Of a stretch of 10,730 bases of DNA, positions 1-5,790 are shown one piece after another. Position 1 is the stretch's first letter; each line of letters begins with the position of its first letter. Source of the DNA: RGIG9079 sp964567845 (GTDB taxonomy: Bacteria; Bacteroidota; Bacteroidia; Bacteroidales; Marinifilaceae); NCBI GenBank assembly GCA_964567845.1, contig CAZMOG010000067.1, positions 1 through 10,730 on the forward strand, in the 5' to 3' direction. A program made the position numbers and the translations under genes. Under the pieces are notes generated by a model that was not told the origin of the DNA, ran no database searches, and saw only the letters and a program-made list of their open reading frames with translations.

Positions 1-375
1 AATCATTGTGAGTATTATCATGATAGTAAGAATAAACAAAGGGCAGAGTTGGCTTTAACAATTCTTGAACAGATTAAATCAGGATGTGTAAAAATTCCAT
101 CATTCACGATTGAACACATACTTCCAGATTCTCAAAATCGAGAGCATGCAGTTATTGGAAATCTCATGTTACTAGAAGAGAATCTAAACAGATTATGTGA
201 TGATAAACCATTTAACGAAAAAATAAATATCTATAGTAGCTCGAGTTTTATAACAGCCCGAAATATCTCAAATAGGTATAGAGGTGATGCTGAGAATTTT
301 AAAGTGAAAACAAGAACTAAAATAATGGCAGAAGAATTATATAATGAAGTTGATCGTATAGTAAATGCTGTATGA
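1..375 (+). CDS. DUF262/DUF1524 (GmrSD-like) HNH protein, C-terminal part only
   Basis: The reading frame is open from base 1 and ends at TGA 373-375, so only the last 124 residues of a gene that begins upstream are seen. An internal TTG at 49 is not a credible start, because the frame and the family similarity continue before it. Visible residues 37-44 read IEHILPDS, the His/Pro core of the DUF1524 HNH nuclease domain. This is followed by IGNLMLLEENLN (52-63), which in this family holds the conserved Asn and the GNL.LLe.N block, and by the usual K..Y..S region. DUF1524 normally sits behind a DUF262 (ParB/Srx-fold NTPase) domain in modification-dependent restriction proteins such as GmrSD. 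The N-terminal domain is outside the window, so the full architecture is inferred. The defence-gene surroundings fit this reading. No terminator is visible after the stop. Confidence 0.75.
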   Translation, partial: NHCEYYHDSKNKQRAELALTILEQIKSGCVKIPSFTIEHILPDSQNREHAVIGNLMLLEENLNRLCDDKPFNEKINIYSSSSFITARNISNRYRGDAENFKVKTRTKIMAEELYNEVDRIVNAV

Positions 376-424
376 TATCTAATTTAACAATAAACTGAAT
401 TATGAATGTGAAGATTATAGTATT

Positions 425-635
425 GTAACCCATCAGTGAGCCATGTGTTTCAATAAGATCGTAAATATTCGACCTTTGTCACCATAAAAATTCAACAATT
501 ATGATGACAAAAGGAAGAAGGTGCAGAGATTCTATATTCATGTATGAGACAGAGGAGTTAATACGTAATTCGGTGAATTATCGGATAGGTAATCCGACGA
601 AATTTGATGAAAAGTGTTCAGAAAACGAAGCAGTA
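425..635 (+). mobile_element. Decayed IS66-type left end with frameshifted orfA
   Basis: The segment begins GTAACC, the IS66-type tip, and runs position for position with the better preserved left end at 893: both have exactly 76 bases from tip to ATG, at roughly 85% identity. The orf begins ATG ATG ACA AAA at 501 but gains one base after that, which breaks the frame. Weak similarity to the 893 copy continues beyond it: a tgaatta block near 575 matches DEL, and codons near 600-614 read KFDEK opposite RFYDSK. The segment then fades into unrelated sequence, so the right limit is approximate. No right end, no transposase and no clear 8-bp target duplication are visible. This is a dead fragment, older than the 893 copy judging by the number of changes. 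Confidence 0.6.
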
Positions 636-892
636 TAATGGATTGAGTTTTTTTTTGAGCCCTCGCCCGAAATTGAAAGTATAATAGAGTAGCGCCCTGA
701 GTATTTATATTCACAACTATCCGTTTTTTGAGAAAGGGCAGGAAGCATATAGAGGAGCGCACCGAGTTATTTGAAGTTGTGTAACTGAATTGCCGGTACG
801 CTTTTTTAGGTATAATTGACAAAAACGGTTGGTAAAAACGCTGTAAATTTCTCAATTATAGACAAATACGATAACTTTGATGAAATTAGTTT
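636..892. other. Gene-free spacer between two IS66 left ends
   Basis: I see no credible gene on either strand. A 105-codon open frame on the minus strand (855-538) has no recognisable motif and runs antisense through the IS remnant and repeat, so I treat it as chance. A run of nine T lies near 648-656. The only structured part is the stray copy of the DUF4238 3' end and terminator at 741-808, listed separately. Bases 656-740 and 809-892 show nothing I recognise. They may be worn coding sequence. Confidence 0.5.
741..808 (+). repeat. 68-bp direct repeat, copy 1 (stray DUF4238 3' end plus terminator)
   Basis: This segment matches 3181-3248 at 63 of 68 positions, without gaps. The first 27 bases are identical and correspond to the last codons of the DUF4238 gene. 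Here nothing upstream resembles the rest of that gene, so the similarity starts abruptly. The terminator stem is degraded: GCGCACCG at 757-764 faces CGGTACGC at 794-801 with one C-A mismatch, followed by six T (802-807). Copy 1 therefore looks like the derived copy left by duplication or exchange. Confidence 0.8.
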
Positions 893-1085
893 GTAACCTC
901 TCGGTTAGCCACGTGTTTCAATAATCTTTTAAATATTCGACCTTTATCATCATTAAAATTCTATAATTATGATGACGAAAGAAGAAGTTGCAGAGATAAT
1001 GCATTATTGTAAGACCCATGGAATGTCTTATAAGTCCAGATTAGATGAATTAGGCATTCCAACCTGGCGTTTTTATGATTCTAAA
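893..1085 (+). mobile_element. IS66-type left end with 5' part of orfA (tnpA-like)
   Basis: The segment begins GTAACCTCTCGGTTAGCCACGTG, which shares its tip with the right end at 5358 and with the older copy at 425. From ATG 969 it encodes an intact 39-residue N-terminus: MMTKEEVAEIMHY, then SRLDELGIPTWRFYDSK. I recognise this as the small accessory orf that opens Bacteroidetes IS66 elements; the assignment is from memory of the family. Family similarity stops at about 1085. There the sequence switches into the RloA ATPase in another frame, and the tnpA frame runs on only as 32 out-of-frame residues. The rest of the IS (orfB, transposase, right end) is missing, so the element cannot move by itself. 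The junction cuts off the N-terminal part of rloA. Confidence 0.65.
916..946 (+). promoter_or_regulatory. Possible IS66-borne promoter in front of truncated rloA and rloB
   Basis: TTTC (916-919), 19 nt, then GACCTTTA (939-946) is a degenerate version of the Bacteroides promoter (TTTG, 19-21 nt, TAnnTTTG). The equivalent place in the older IS copy reads TTTC, 19 nt, GACCTTTG (448-478), which is closer to consensus. Its place just before the IS orf start suggests it is the element's own promoter. If active, it would be the nearest promoter for the rloA remnant and rloB. Confidence 0.3.
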
Positions 1086-1492
1086 TGTTTGAGGAGTCTG
1101 ATGGAACGTCTCGCCTTTTTGATTTCATTCCTATGCTTATCGACATGCGTGCCAATGATGCGGTATATATTATTGACGAAGTAGATAGGAGTTTGCATCC
1201 GATGCTTACATTGAAACTATTGGAGATGTACAATAGTTTGCTTAGAAGCAATTCGCAAATGCAGTTGATTTGCGCCACGCATGAATCAAATTTGCTTTCA
1301 GTTGCTCCTATCCGGCAAGATGAGGTGTGGTTTGTGGAAAAAGACAAGAAAGGAGAAAGTCATTTGTCTTCTCTTTGTGAGTACAAACCGAGGGAGAATG
1401 TGCAAAAAGGTTATTTGAATGGCCGATACGGAGCTATTCCCTTCTTTGGTGAATTGAATAATATTAATTGGGACTATGCGAAGCAGGAATAG
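1085..1492 (+). pseudogene. 5'-truncated RloA-type AAA ATPase (C-terminal third)
   Basis: This 135-codon frame carries only the C-terminal half of an ABC/AAA15-like ATPase. Visible parts are the signature-like ESDGTSRL (residues 4-11), the Walker B strand VYIIDEVDRSLHP (27-39), the switch histidine in ATHES (64-68) and a C-terminal KGYLNGRYGAIPFF (108-121). The Walker A loop and Q-loop, and everything upstream, are missing, replaced at about 1085 by an IS66 left end. A TAA directly precedes ATG 1085, so there is no longer N-terminus in this frame. Without Walker A it cannot bind ATP normally. It ends inside the start of the next gene, an RloB-type protein, and this gene order (ATPase then RloB) supports the RloA assignment. 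The ATG has no obvious ribosome site, so translation is uncertain; it could still help couple translation to rloB. Confidence 0.75.
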
Positions 1493-2138
1493 TTTGATGC
1501 GCGATCGTCAGGAGGCATTTCGTGATGCGCGTCTTATAGTCATAGCTTCTGAGGGCAAAGACACTGAGCGGATATATTTCAAAGCTTTAGCCAAGGAATA
1601 CACAAATCCTCGCATGCATGTACATATTTTGGAACGAAGTGAAGCTGAACAGAACAACTCAAGTCCGGAGCGCGTCTTGAAACAGCTGAATGACTACAAG
1701 GAACAATATGCACTGGAAGCTGACGATGAACTTTGGCTTGTTGTAGATAAAGATCGTTGGACAGAGGCGATGCTATCTCATGTGGCAACGAAATGTGCAC
1801 AAGACAACTATATGCACATGGCTTTAAGTAATCCATGTATAGAACTTTGGTTATTGTTACATCTAGTTGATGTTTCATTATTGATGCCAGAAGAACAGTT
1901 ACGATGGGTGGAGAATCTTCGCAAGTCGAAGAATTCAGATCCATATTTGAAGGTGCGTTTACGTCAGGAGATGGGTTCGTATCATGAGTCTTCCTACGAT
2001 GCTCAAATGCTGATAGCAAACGTGGAGACGGCTATAAAGCGAGCAAGAGTATTGGATAAGAATCCTAACGACTGCTGGCCTCAAACACTCGGAACAAGAG
2101 TGTATATGTTGGCAGAGAGTGTGATGAATAGAAATTAG
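1476..2138 (+). CDS. rloB: RloB-family TOPRIM-like protein
   Basis: This appears intact at 220 residues. Motifs fit the RloB family (PF13707), which resembles TOPRIM nucleases: SEGKDTERIYF (25-35) gives the first acidic residue, LVVDKDRW (88-95) gives the DxD strand, and SNPCIELWLLLH (118-129) and LGTRVYML near the C-terminus follow as expected. ATG 1476 overlaps the truncated rloA by 17 bases. A second ATG at 1497 lies behind AGCAGGA and would lose only seven residues, so either may be used. RloB was named from restriction-linked orfs and normally pairs with the RloA ATPase. By analogy with PARIS and OLD systems, the ATPase would sense infection and the TOPRIM protein would be the nuclease effector; that role is inferred. 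Here the partner ATPase is broken, so rloB is probably an orphan. Confidence 0.8.
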   Translation: MRSRNSLMRDRQEAFRDARLIVIASEGKDTERIYFKALAKEYTNPRMHVHILERSEAEQNNSSPERVLKQLNDYKEQYALEADDELWLVVDKDRWTEAMLSHVATKCAQDNYMHMALSNPCIELWLLLHLVDVSLLMPEEQLRWVENLRKSKNSDPYLKVRLRQEMGSYHESSYDAQMLIANVETAIKRARVLDKNPNDCWPQTLGTRVYMLAESVMNRN

Positions 2139-2264
2139 CATTTGGATGTTACTTACAGTTGTTTCAGATACAAAGGATTAATGGCTGCTTTGAGCGCAAT
2201 GGCGTCTCTGCCATACGGCACTGTGCTATTTGAAGGCAATTAGAGGAATAAAATTACAGAGAAA

Positions 2265-3209
2265 ATGAAACAACATTATGTACCAAGGTGCTACCTAAAA
2301 CGATTCTCGGATAAGGAGAAGTGTATACATACTTACGACAAACTCAGTTGCAGAAAATACGATGCATCGATGATGTCTGTATGTTGTGAGGATGATTTAT
2401 ATACGATGTCGGATGGGTATGTTAGAAGTAACAATGAGGAAGGTAAAAGTACTATTGATAAACTTAGTATTGAGAGCGAATATTTTGCTAAGACGGTGGA
2501 GCCTCTATATTTGCAAATACTTAACCAGATTGACGAGATTAAGGATGAATGGATGACAGGTAAGGAGCATTATCGTCTAATGCATGTGGAAAAGAAAGAA
2601 TTAGCGCTACACATAGTGACACAATATTTTCGCTTGCCTCAGATAGGCGATTCACTGGTAGATGATTATGTGAGAATGGAAAAGGCTGAGTTGGATATGA
2701 TAGAACATATAATATCAGTTCAGACAGGGAACGAGACACTCAAAAAACTTGAAATAGGAATAAAGTGTGAAAAACCAGCATTGCATGCAAATCTTTCTTA
2801 TTTAAATGATGCAACTTTGATGAGTTTTGCAGAGTCCATCGCTAGTAATATATTTGTCTTTTGGGTTCGCTCAGAGAAAGATTTCTATATCTCAGATTTT
2901 CCAATCGTGGTTTCTCCTCATGTTGAAGATGTTCGACCTATGTATATGGGGTTGGCTCAATATGGAGGCGAATTGACAATACCCTTGTCACCAGAAAATG
3001 TGTTGTCGGTATATGATAGAGAATGCTTTAAGAACATGAAATCATTGTATGGTTCTTTTATCAAAGTTGACGCAAAAGAAGTTAGAAGACAAAATCTTTT
3101 GCGTTACTTTTATGCATCACGCCACGTGTTTAGTTATAAGAATGACTTCAGTTTAATAGATTCGTATTATGGTTTGTATGGGAAGCATATAGAGGAGCGC
3201 ACCGAGTGA
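2265..3209 (+). CDS. DUF4238 family protein
   Basis: A 314-residue protein beginning with the family hallmark QHYVPRCYLKRFSD (3-16). Further family-like blocks are VTQYFRLP (118-125), SDFPIVVSP (210-218) and IPLSPENVLSVYD (239-251). Length and motif order fit DUF4238 (PF14022), whose biochemical role I do not know. It is often met in defence or toxin neighbourhoods. There is no signal peptide and no membrane segment, so it is probably cytoplasmic. The ATG follows an AT-rich stretch without a clear Shine-Dalgarno, usual for Bacteroidetes. It lies 126 bp after rloB; that gap holds only a 20-codon frame and a weak ATGGC/GCCAT hairpin. It could be a third member of the rlo cassette or an independent gene. 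Its last codons form the left arm of its own terminator. Confidence 0.75.
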   Translation: MKQHYVPRCYLKRFSDKEKCIHTYDKLSCRKYDASMMSVCCEDDLYTMSDGYVRSNNEEGKSTIDKLSIESEYFAKTVEPLYLQILNQIDEIKDEWMTGKEHYRLMHVEKKELALHIVTQYFRLPQIGDSLVDDYVRMEKAELDMIEHIISVQTGNETLKKLEIGIKCEKPALHANLSYLNDATLMSFAESIASNIFVFWVRSEKDFYISDFPIVVSPHVEDVRPMYMGLAQYGGELTIPLSPENVLSVYDRECFKNMKSLYGSFIKVDAKEVRRQNLLRYFYASRHVFSYKNDFSLIDSYYGLYGKHIEERTE

Positions 3210-3248
3210 TTTGAAGTTGTGTAACTAAATTGTCGGTGCGCGTTTTTA
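3181..3248 (+). repeat. 68-bp direct repeat, copy 2 (DUF4238 3' end plus terminator)
   Basis: This is the intact counterpart of 741-808 (63 of 68 identical). It covers the last codons and stop of the DUF4238 gene and its terminator. The two copies are 2440 bp apart in the same orientation and bracket the block of IS66 left end, rloA remnant, rloB and DUF4238. Confidence 0.8.
3197..3247 (+). terminator. Rho-independent terminator of the DUF4238 gene
   Basis: GCGCACCGA (3197-3205) pairs perfectly with TCGGTGCGC (3233-3241), followed by G and five T. The 27-base loop can fold again through AGTT/AACT. The left arm lies inside the coding sequence (last residues ERTE) and the stop codon falls at the base of the loop. 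It separates the DUF4238 transcript from ptuAB. Confidence 0.85.
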
Positions 3249-3272
3249 AGAGGGATGTTAGGTTAGTTAAAC

Positions 3273-3302
3273 TTGATTATTTGTTTTTATTATTTTTCTT
3301 TG
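3273..3302 (+). promoter_or_regulatory. Probable ptuAB promoter
   Basis: TTTCTTTG (3295-3302) is one base from the Bacteroides -7 element TAnnTTTG. TTGA at 3273-3276 lies 18 nt upstream as a weak -33 box. It sits between the terminator and ptuA with a leader of about 25 nt. The -33 box is poor, so the call rests mostly on the -7 box and the location. Confidence 0.4.
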
Positions 3303-3332
3303 TAAATTCGCAGTGTTAGATAAGTTGAGACA

Positions 3333-4562
3333 ATGGAAACAGGAGTAAAGATAAAGAGTTTTTCAGTTAAGAGTTATAAATGTTTCAATGATGCAGTGAT
3401 TTCCTGTGTCGATGATGTAGGTAAAATACATCAATGGACAATATTATTAGGAAATAATAACACGGGAAAGACAAATTTGCTTAAGGCGTTAGCAAATTTA
3501 CGACCGGTACGTTTTGTACGTCCTGCAATTGGAAATTCTCAGGATAATAATATTCGTTATGTTCCGGCAATATACTATCATAATCGCGAAAGTTTAAAGG
3601 AGTTAAGTGATGATGCGATTGTAACATTTGAATTAGCGGATGATTTGTTAGATACGGAATGGAAGTATACAAATCAGACTGTTACTGTTCGTTCAAATAA
3701 CGTGTTGGGAGAGTTGGAATTGTACGGATATGGAGTTTCTAGATATCCATCATCAACTTCGCTCTCGGAGACAGAGGTAGATGGTTGTGCATCGTTGTTC
3801 TCATCCAATAAACGCTTGATCAACATTGAGGAATGGTTAATGCAGTTGGATTACGCTGCTAAGAATGATAAGAATGTAGCAAATACAAGATTGTATAAAA
3901 TTAAGGAGCTACTTTGTGGAAAATTGTTTCCGGAGATTCTTGATTTTACATTTGAAAGTTCAGACAGCTTACATAATTATGTGAAGTTTCAAACCAAAGA
4001 TGGCTGGTTTAGGTACACACAATTAGGGTATGGGTATCAATCGATGTTATCATGGGTAATTGATTTGTGCAAGCGTATGTTTGATAGTTATCCAATGTCA
4101 AATAATCCGTTACAGGAGGGTGCTGTTGTGTTGGTTGATGAAATTGATTTGCATTTGCATCCAAAATGGCAACGAGATATAATATCTTTTTTATCTGCTG
4201 CATTTCCCAATGTTCAGTTTATTGTTACTACTCACAGCCCGTTAGTAATACAGTCAATGAGTAATGTGAATTTGTATGTGTTGCATAGGGAAGGAGATCG
4301 TGTTGAAATTGAAAAATCTCCATATTCGAATTTTAGTGGATGGACAGTAGAGGAGATTTTAAGAGATGTTATGAGAATGAATAATGATATTTATTCTGAT
4401 AATTTCCAAACAAATATGGAGCTTTTTGACAATAGTTTGGATAGGAATGATTATGCAAAAGCTAAAGATGCATATGAAACTTTGTGTAAGATAATGCATC
4501 CACGAAATCCGTTAAGAAGGCAGTTGATGATTCAATTTGAGCAGTTAAAAAATAATGATTAA
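3333..4562 (+). CDS. ptuA: PtuA-like AAA15 ATPase (Septu defence system)
   Basis: A 409-residue ABC/SMC-type ATPase with a complete set of motifs: Walker A GNNNTGKT (40-47), YGYGVSRY (131-138) in the middle, signature-like LGYGYQSM (231-238), Walker B VVLVDEIDLHLHP (265-277) and the switch His301 in TTHSP. A C-terminal GWTVEEIL segment (336-343) is common in PtuA-like proteins. In Septu, PtuA assembles with the HNH nuclease PtuB, and ATP state controls nuclease activity against phage. The next gene is that nuclease, overlapping by 8 bp, which is strong support for the pair. The ATG is the first good start after the promoter and terminator. No retron reverse transcriptase is seen beside it, so this appears to be a stand-alone Septu rather than a retron-linked one. 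Confidence 0.85.
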   Translation: METGVKIKSFSVKSYKCFNDAVISCVDDVGKIHQWTILLGNNNTGKTNLLKALANLRPVRFVRPAIGNSQDNNIRYVPAIYYHNRESLKELSDDAIVTFELADDLLDTEWKYTNQTVTVRSNNVLGELELYGYGVSRYPSSTSLSETEVDGCASLFSSNKRLINIEEWLMQLDYAAKNDKNVANTRLYKIKELLCGKLFPEILDFTFESSDSLHNYVKFQTKDGWFRYTQLGYGYQSMLSWVIDLCKRMFDSYPMSNNPLQEGAVVLVDEIDLHLHPKWQRDIISFLSAAFPNVQFIVTTHSPLVIQSMSNVNLYVLHREGDRVEIEKSPYSNFSGWTVEEILRDVMRMNNDIYSDNFQTNMELFDNSLDRNDYAKAKDAYETLCKIMHPRNPLRRQLMIQFEQLKNND

Positions 4563-5295
4563 GTTACGTTTGTGTGATAAACCTGTTGAACTTACTGATG
4601 AAGTTGAAAGAGAGCTTCTGTCTTTGTATAAGTCAACCGAAAAAGATGTATGGAACAAGACTTATATTAAGGATGCTCTTTTCTTGATGTCATATGGCAA
4701 GTGTGCTTATTCTGAGCAAAAATTGAATGAAAAGAGTTCTTATTTAGAGGTTGAGCATTTTAGATGTAAAAAGTATTATCCCGATTCGGTAGTGGAGTGG
4801 GGAAATTTATTGCCGTCATGTAAAAAGTGTAATACAACAAAAGGTGAGTTGGATGTAAATAAGGCGCCCATAGTAAATCCTTTAGTTGACAATCCTAAAG
4901 ATTTTTTATACGTTAAGGCGTGTCGTTTTTATCCAAGAAATGAGAAGGGGCAAACTACTATTAATGCAGTTGCCCTAAACGATAGACAGCATTTTGTTAA
5001 TCCTCGTTTTGATATTGCGTCGTATATTGTTGATTCTTTAGAAACGGAATATGAGGTGTTACAAGATTACGAGAAATTTTCAGACTTACGTTTACGGAAT
5101 ATAATAAATAGGGTAAAGAATTTGTTTTTTGAGTGTACTCACACAAACGAGTTTTCTGCTGTTGTTTCTACTTTTGTTATATATGAATGGCCTAAATATA
5201 ATGCTTTAAAAGAGTTAATTTGTAAGTTGGATTTATGGGATGAAGAGTTTATTGCTTTAGAAGCTGATATGAGCAATATTGCTATGCCTGAGTGA
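4555..5295 (+). CDS. ptuB: PtuB-like HNH endonuclease (Septu defence system)
   Basis: 246 residues. The HNH core spans about 50-97: C50-A-Y-S53, VEHFR with His68, EWGNLLPSC with Asn84, and SCKKCNTTKG with C89, C92 and Asn93. It therefore reads as an H-N-N type nuclease with a C-x-x-C knuckle. The first knuckle, usually CxxC in HNH proteins, is CAYS here, so one expected zinc ligand is a serine; this may be a subfamily trait. The following VNPLVDNP and FYPRN segments are typical of the PtuB group. ATG 4555 overlaps the end of ptuA by 8 bp (stop 4560-4562), which predicts translational coupling. It is expected to be the DNA-cleaving effector of the pair. No clear terminator follows; the gene converges on the SIR2 operon. 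Confidence 0.85.
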   Translation: MIKLRLCDKPVELTDEVERELLSLYKSTEKDVWNKTYIKDALFLMSYGKCAYSEQKLNEKSSYLEVEHFRCKKYYPDSVVEWGNLLPSCKKCNTTKGELDVNKAPIVNPLVDNPKDFLYVKACRFYPRNEKGQTTINAVALNDRQHFVNPRFDIASYIVDSLETEYEVLQDYEKFSDLRLRNIINRVKNLFFECTHTNEFSAVVSTFVIYEWPKYNALKELICKLDLWDEEFIALEADMSNIAMPE

Positions 5296-5357
5296 ATATT
5301 TCAATATCACTAACAATTTGGGGTAATTATATCCAAGTACACCACAGAAAAACTAAA

Positions 5358-5541
5358 GTAACCCCTCGGTGAAGCACGTATAGATTTGTAATAAAACAGT
5401 CCCGTGTCCAATTTTGTGGGAGTAGTGGTGCTAAATCGAGATTGTCTCTCCGATAATATGGAAGTTTTTGAAGAGTATCCTTCATCCATTCTCTTGGATT
5501 TACTCCTGCATTATTGCAGCAAGCAATCAACGAGGGGTTAC
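5358..5541 (-). mobile_element. 184-bp internally deleted IS66 remnant (MITE-like)
   Basis: The element has inverted tips GTAACCCCTCG (5358-5368) and CGAGGGGTTAC (5531-5541). Read on the minus strand, bases 5530 to about 5400 encode the end of an IS66 transposase: SLIACCNNAGVNPREW, then KDTLQKLP and LLPQNW, matching the IS66 C-terminal domain. The full right end (5358 inward) matches the left ends at 425 and 893. The other end keeps only 11 bases of the tip before joining the transposase codons TCG TTG ATT, so almost the whole IS was deleted, possibly at a TCG microhomology. Flanking 8-mers (aaactaaa and atgtgaaa) are not a duplication. The element ends the ATPase gene downstream of SIR2. Confidence 0.75.
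5400..5533 (-). pseudogene. IS66 transposase C-terminal fragment
   Basis: About 43 residues are readable on the minus strand, from SLIACC through the PREWMKDTL block to LLPQNW. This is the last helical segment of IS66 transposases. Everything before it, including the DDE catalytic domain, is deleted. The frame has lost a stop after QNW and runs out through the terminal repeat into flanking DNA. It is non-functional. Confidence 0.7.
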
Positions 5542-5750
5542 ATGTGAAATAGGTGTGGTGTTATTTCTAATTTACTTAAGCCATATCCCATTGCTAATGA
5601 TAGTGCTTCCATAAGAGTGCTTTTACCCACACCATTATTACCAACTAGAATATTCTTAAAGGCATTAAATTCTATATCAGCACTTTCCCTTATATGAGGG
5701 GATGAGAACCTTGTTTTTCCCGCGTAGCAAGGATCAGGTATTATGTTCAT
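5538..5750 (-). pseudogene. 3'-truncated AAA/OLD-like ATPase following SIR2
   Basis: The ATG (5750-5748) lies 40 bp after the SIR2 stop on the same strand, so the two look co-transcribed. The 70 remaining codons include a strand segment (DIEFNAFKNILVG) and a full Walker A, GNNGVGKST (37-45), then LMEALSLAMGYG and ITPHLF, the beginning of an AAA15/OLD-type ATPase. The protein is cut at the tip of the IS66 remnant, and the IS bases GTAA supply the stop codon (TAA 5540-5538). Signature, Walker B and any C-terminal effector domain are gone. Beyond the IS only about 60 bp remain before ptuB and no continuation is seen, so flanking sequence was deleted too. The original may have been a TOPRIM-bearing OLD protein or a plain ATPase; this cannot be told. 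Confidence 0.7.
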
Positions 5751-5790
5751 TCTGTAGTAGTATCTTCCTATAGATCGTTTTCAGAAATAT

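Noticed and set aside
538..855. A 105-codon open frame on the minus strand.
   Set aside because: It has no family features and runs antisense across the decayed IS end and the stray terminator repeat. It is best explained by chance.
2179..2241. A 20-codon frame and ATGGC/GCCAT hairpin (2199-2214) between rloB and DUF4238.
   Set aside because: The hairpin has five pairs and no T run, and the peptide has no recognisable feature or ribosome site. There is not enough to call a gene or a terminator.
3333..5295. A retron-linked Septu (retron reverse transcriptase and ncRNA with PtuAB).
   Set aside because: No reverse transcriptase gene or retron-like ncRNA inverted repeats are seen near ptuAB; the upstream side is a terminator and promoter only.
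1085..5750. The RloA C-terminal fragment (1085-1492) and the ATPase N-terminal fragment (5750-5538) as two halves of one gene split by IS66 recombination.
   Set aside because: The N-terminal piece (GNNGVGKST, then ITPHLF) looks OLD/AAA15-like, not like RloA, and it is closely tied to SIR2. The C-terminal piece is tied to rloB. Two separate truncations are simpler.
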